Shown: piece after piece, positions 6,743 to 8,333 of the stretch
Layout: each line of letters begins with the position of its first letter
Position numbering within the stretch: position 1 is the first letter of the stretch
Assembly (NCBI GenBank): GCA_019312705.1
Contig: JAFDCW010000138.1
Span: 1-8,333 of the forward strand
DNA length: 8,333 nucleotides
Direction: 5' to 3'
Origin: Deltaproteobacteria bacterium
Lineage (GTDB): Bacteria; Myxococcota; Polyangia; Polyangiales; B10-G4
Notes under the pieces: model-generated
Told to the model about the DNA's origin: nothing
Databases searched by the model: none
Seen by the model: only the letters and a program-made list of their open reading frames with translations
Program-made: the position numbers and the translations under genes

Positions 6743-7831
6743 GTGGCCCTCAACTTCCGAGAGCAGGTGCCCCTGGCCCCGCTCACCACTCTCGAACTCG
6801 GCGGACCTGCGCGCTACTTCGTCTCCGTAGCCAGCGAGGACGAAGTGCAAGAAGCCCTCGCCTGGGCGGCCGACGGCGGTCATCGGGTCCTGCTCCTCGG
6901 CGGCGGCTCGAACATCGTGATCGGTGACGCGGGATTCGACGGCCTGGTCATGCATCTCGGCGCCCTGCGCGGCGTGAGCTTCCAAGAGGATGACGAGGAC
7001 GAAGATTGCGTCGAGGTGACAGCGGCGGCCGGTGAGCCCTGGGACGCGTTGGTTTCCGAAACCGTCGGCCGGGACCTCGCGGGCCTCGAGTGCCTCAGCG
7101 GCATCCCCGGCTTCGTCGGCGGGGCGCCCATCCAGAACATCGGTGCCTACGGGCAAGAGGTCTCCGAAACGATCGTGCGTGTCCGGACCTTCGACCGAAA
7201 GAGCGCCGGCATCGGCGACATCACGCCTGCGGACTGCGGGTTTTCCTACCGCGAGAGCTCGTTCAAGCGTGAGCCCGACCGCCACGTCGTGCTCTCGGTC
7301 ACCTTTCGCCTCGAGGTGAGCGGCGCTCCCGCGGTCCGCTACGGCGAGCTGCAGCGTGCCCTTGCGGCAGAAGTCGGGGGCGCCGCGCCGAGCCTTCGCC
7401 GCGTCCGCGACCAGGTCATCGCTCTTCGCCGCGCCAAGTCGATGGTCTTGGACCCCCAAGACGACAATCGGCGGTCGGCCGGGTCCTTCTTCACCAACCC
7501 CGTCGTCCCCGATGCCGAGGCCGACCGCGTGGTGTCCCTCGCGGTCGCCGAAGGCCTCGTCCAGGACCCCGGGGACGTGCCGAGGTACCCCGCGGGAAAA
7601 GGGTTCACCAAGCTCGCGGCAGGGTGGCTCATCGAGCGTGCTGGCATCGCCAAGGGCACCCGCCGCGGGAACGTCGGCATCTCAACCCGCCACGCCCTCG
7701 GCCTCGTCCACCACGGGGGAGCTCGCACCCAAGACCTCCTCGACCTCGCCCGGGAAGTTCGCACTACGGTAGAGGACCGCTTCGGCGTGACCCTGGTCTC
7801 CGAGCCGCGCCTCGTAAACTGCGCCCTCTGA
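6743..7831 (+). CDS. murB: UDP-N-acetylenolpyruvoylglucosamine reductase MurB
   Basis: FAD enzyme of cytoplasmic peptidoglycan precursor synthesis that reduces UDP-GlcNAc-enolpyruvate to UDP-MurNAc with NADPH. It has 362 residues from the GTG at 6743, close to the length of E. coli-type (type I) MurB. Visible features: substrate/FAD entry TTLELGGPARYF (15-26); FAD-binding LLGGGSNIVIGD (51-62); GIPGFVGGAPIQNIGAYGQE (120-139), the strongly conserved FAD loop; FSYRESSFK (167-175) with Tyr169 and catalytic Arg170, the Tyr-loop typical of type I; RRSAGSFFTNP (243-253) with proton donor Ser248; and Glu354 in SEPRLV near the C-terminus. All catalytic residues are present. An acidic run EDDEDEDC at about 82-89 sits in a variable loop. 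It is not in a mur/fts cluster here; it stands alone between a divergent membrane protein gene and a convergent Hsp70 gene. There is no Shine-Dalgarno sequence, and an extended -10 promoter abuts the start. Confidence 0.97.
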   Translation: MALNFREQVPLAPLTTLELGGPARYFVSVASEDEVQEALAWAADGGHRVLLLGGGSNIVIGDAGFDGLVMHLGALRGVSFQEDDEDEDCVEVTAAAGEPWDALVSETVGRDLAGLECLSGIPGFVGGAPIQNIGAYGQEVSETIVRVRTFDRKSAGIGDITPADCGFSYRESSFKREPDRHVVLSVTFRLEVSGAPAVRYGELQRALAAEVGGAAPSLRRVRDQVIALRRAKSMVLDPQDDNRRSAGSFFTNPVVPDAEADRVVSLAVAEGLVQDPGDVPRYPAGKGFTKLAAGWLIERAGIAKGTRRGNVGISTRHALGLVHHGGARTQDLLDLAREVRTTVEDRFGVTLVSEPRLVNCAL

Positions 7832-7840
7832 CCCGGTTCG

Positions 7841-7898
7841 GTTCGCCCGTAAGGCGTCCACTTGCGTCAGTTCGCCCGTAGGTCGTCCACTTGCGTCA
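7841..7898. repeat. 29-bp tandem duplication (two units)
   Basis: Units 7841-7869 and 7870-7898 abut exactly and agree at 27 of 29 positions (differences at unit positions 12 and 14). Each unit begins GTTCGCCCGTA and ends CGTCCACTTGCGTCA. The second unit overlaps the outer arm of the structured element at 7884-8052, so the duplication offers an alternative, distal copy of that stem arm. There is no spacer and no further unit, so this is not a CRISPR array. It lies in the 223-bp gap between murB and the Hsp70 gene. Confidence 0.9.
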
Positions 7899-8052
7899 GT
7901 CGCCGAGCGCGACCGCAGGGGCAGGCCGAAGGAATACCAGAGGTATTTCGAGGGCGGCCCCGAGGACGTAAGCCGTTCCCAAGAAGGCGAAAGGGCGACG
8001 CCAGTCGACCGGAGCCGGGATTGGGACCGGAGGCGAATGGCGTGAGTGGGCG
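7884..8052 (-). repeat. Structured dispersed element, long copy (B), directly after the Hsp70 gene
   Basis: A 169-bp element beginning 2 nt after the Hsp70 stop codon, in the sense orientation of that gene. On the minus strand the ends CGCCCACT (8052-8045) and AGTGGACG (7891-7884) pair at 7 of 8 positions. The apical hairpin AATACC-TCT-GGTATT (read on the minus strand, 7947-7933) is identical in stem to copy A but differs in the 3-nt loop. A further arm TCGCC/GGCGA just inside the outer stem can pair here. The extra central part (about 7974-8031) is absent from the copy after serS. No T-tract is seen. Confidence 0.8.
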
Positions 8053-8054
8053 GC

Positions 8055-8333
8055 CTACTCTTCGCTGCCTTCGGCGACGGGCTCTTCTGGCGGCACATCA
8101 ACGAGGTCATCCATGCCGCCGTACATCGACTCGGCGATGCGGTAGGCCGAGAGCTCGAGGGATTGCAGCGCCTCTTTGAGGGAGATGGCGTCGCCGCCGC
8201 TCTCGATCATCAGCCGGAGGCTGTCGATGTCGACCTGCACCCCCTCGATGATGTCCGCGGCGACGAGGTCTACGCACTCTTCGACCGCTTTTCCGCTCGT
8301 ATAGAGCAGGGCCTCGGCGCTGTTGCGGATTTC
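8055..8333 (-). CDS. Hsp70/DnaK-family chaperone, C-terminal 92 residues only
   Basis: C-terminal end of an Hsp70 chaperone; the gene continues beyond the right edge. Reading from the edge on the minus strand gives EIRNSAEALLYTSGKAVEEC, which matches the helical lid of the DnaK substrate-binding domain (ARN-A-LIY---K-vEE). It then continues through a helical stretch with ISLKEALQSLELSAYRIAES and MYGG, like the LYG ending of DnaK helical bundles. The tail is acidic (PPEEPVAEGSEE) and lacks the usual EEV-type ending of classical DnaK, so this may be a second Hsp70 paralogue. The GTG at 8240 is an internal codon, not the start. The ATPase domain is not in the window, so orthology to dnaK itself is left open. 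The stop lies 2 nt from structured element B. Confidence 0.85.
   Translation of the reverse strand, partial: EIRNSAEALLYTSGKAVEECVDLVAADIIEGVQVDIDSLRLMIESGGDAISLKEALQSLELSAYRIAESMYGGMDDLVDVPPEEPVAEGSEE

Noticed and set aside
6728..7459. A 243-codon open frame antisense to murB.
   Set aside because: murB has all catalytic residues; the antisense product shows no family features and would run across the murB promoter.
7841..7898. CRISPR-like repeat.
   Set aside because: Two 29-bp units abut without spacers and there are no cas genes.

Overview
The window is G+C-rich DNA that looks like a bacterial chromosome. Two secreted lipoproteins with low-complexity linkers (Ser/Thr/Ala-rich; Asp-Ala-Gly-rich), one of them a Cys-rich DUF4215-type protein with a MopE-like Asp-rich region, suggest Myxococcota (Sandaracinaceae/Polyangia-like). 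This assignment is inferred from gene style only.

Layout, left to right: the C-terminal part of an ABC-F ATPase (+); a small lipoprotein (-); the adenine glycosylase MutY (+); a calcineurin-like metallophosphoesterase (-); a 406-residue Cys-rich lipoprotein (+); seryl-tRNA synthetase SerS (+); a small three-helix membrane protein (-); the peptidoglycan enzyme MurB (+); and the C-terminal end of an Hsp70/DnaK-family chaperone (-), which runs off the right edge. Strand order is + - + - + + - + -, so nearly every gene must be its own transcription unit. The genes are mostly housekeeping (translation, DNA repair, cell wall, protein folding) mixed with lineage-specific envelope proteins. No operon-like pathway, defence system, prophage, insertion sequence or CRISPR array is visible.

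The most interesting signal is non-coding. Two diverged copies of one element lie directly after the stop codons of serS (6222-6333) and of the Hsp70 gene (7884-8052, minus strand), both in the sense orientation of the gene they follow. They share an invariant AATACC/GGTATT apical hairpin. Their ends pair with each other to form a closing stem. Between the copies that stem shows two compensatory base-pair changes (T-A to C-G and G-C to C-G), which points to a conserved structured 3'-UTR RNA or palindromic element rather than a peptide. Next to the second copy is a 29-bp tandem duplication that duplicates one arm of the stem.

A second pattern is that four of the gene starts have a TAnnnT (-10-like) hexamer ending 6-9 nt upstream of the start codon, and three of these four lack any Shine-Dalgarno sequence. 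This arrangement would give leaderless or near-leaderless mRNAs. The clearest case is murB: TTAACA, 17 bp, then an extended -10 TGCTACCCT.
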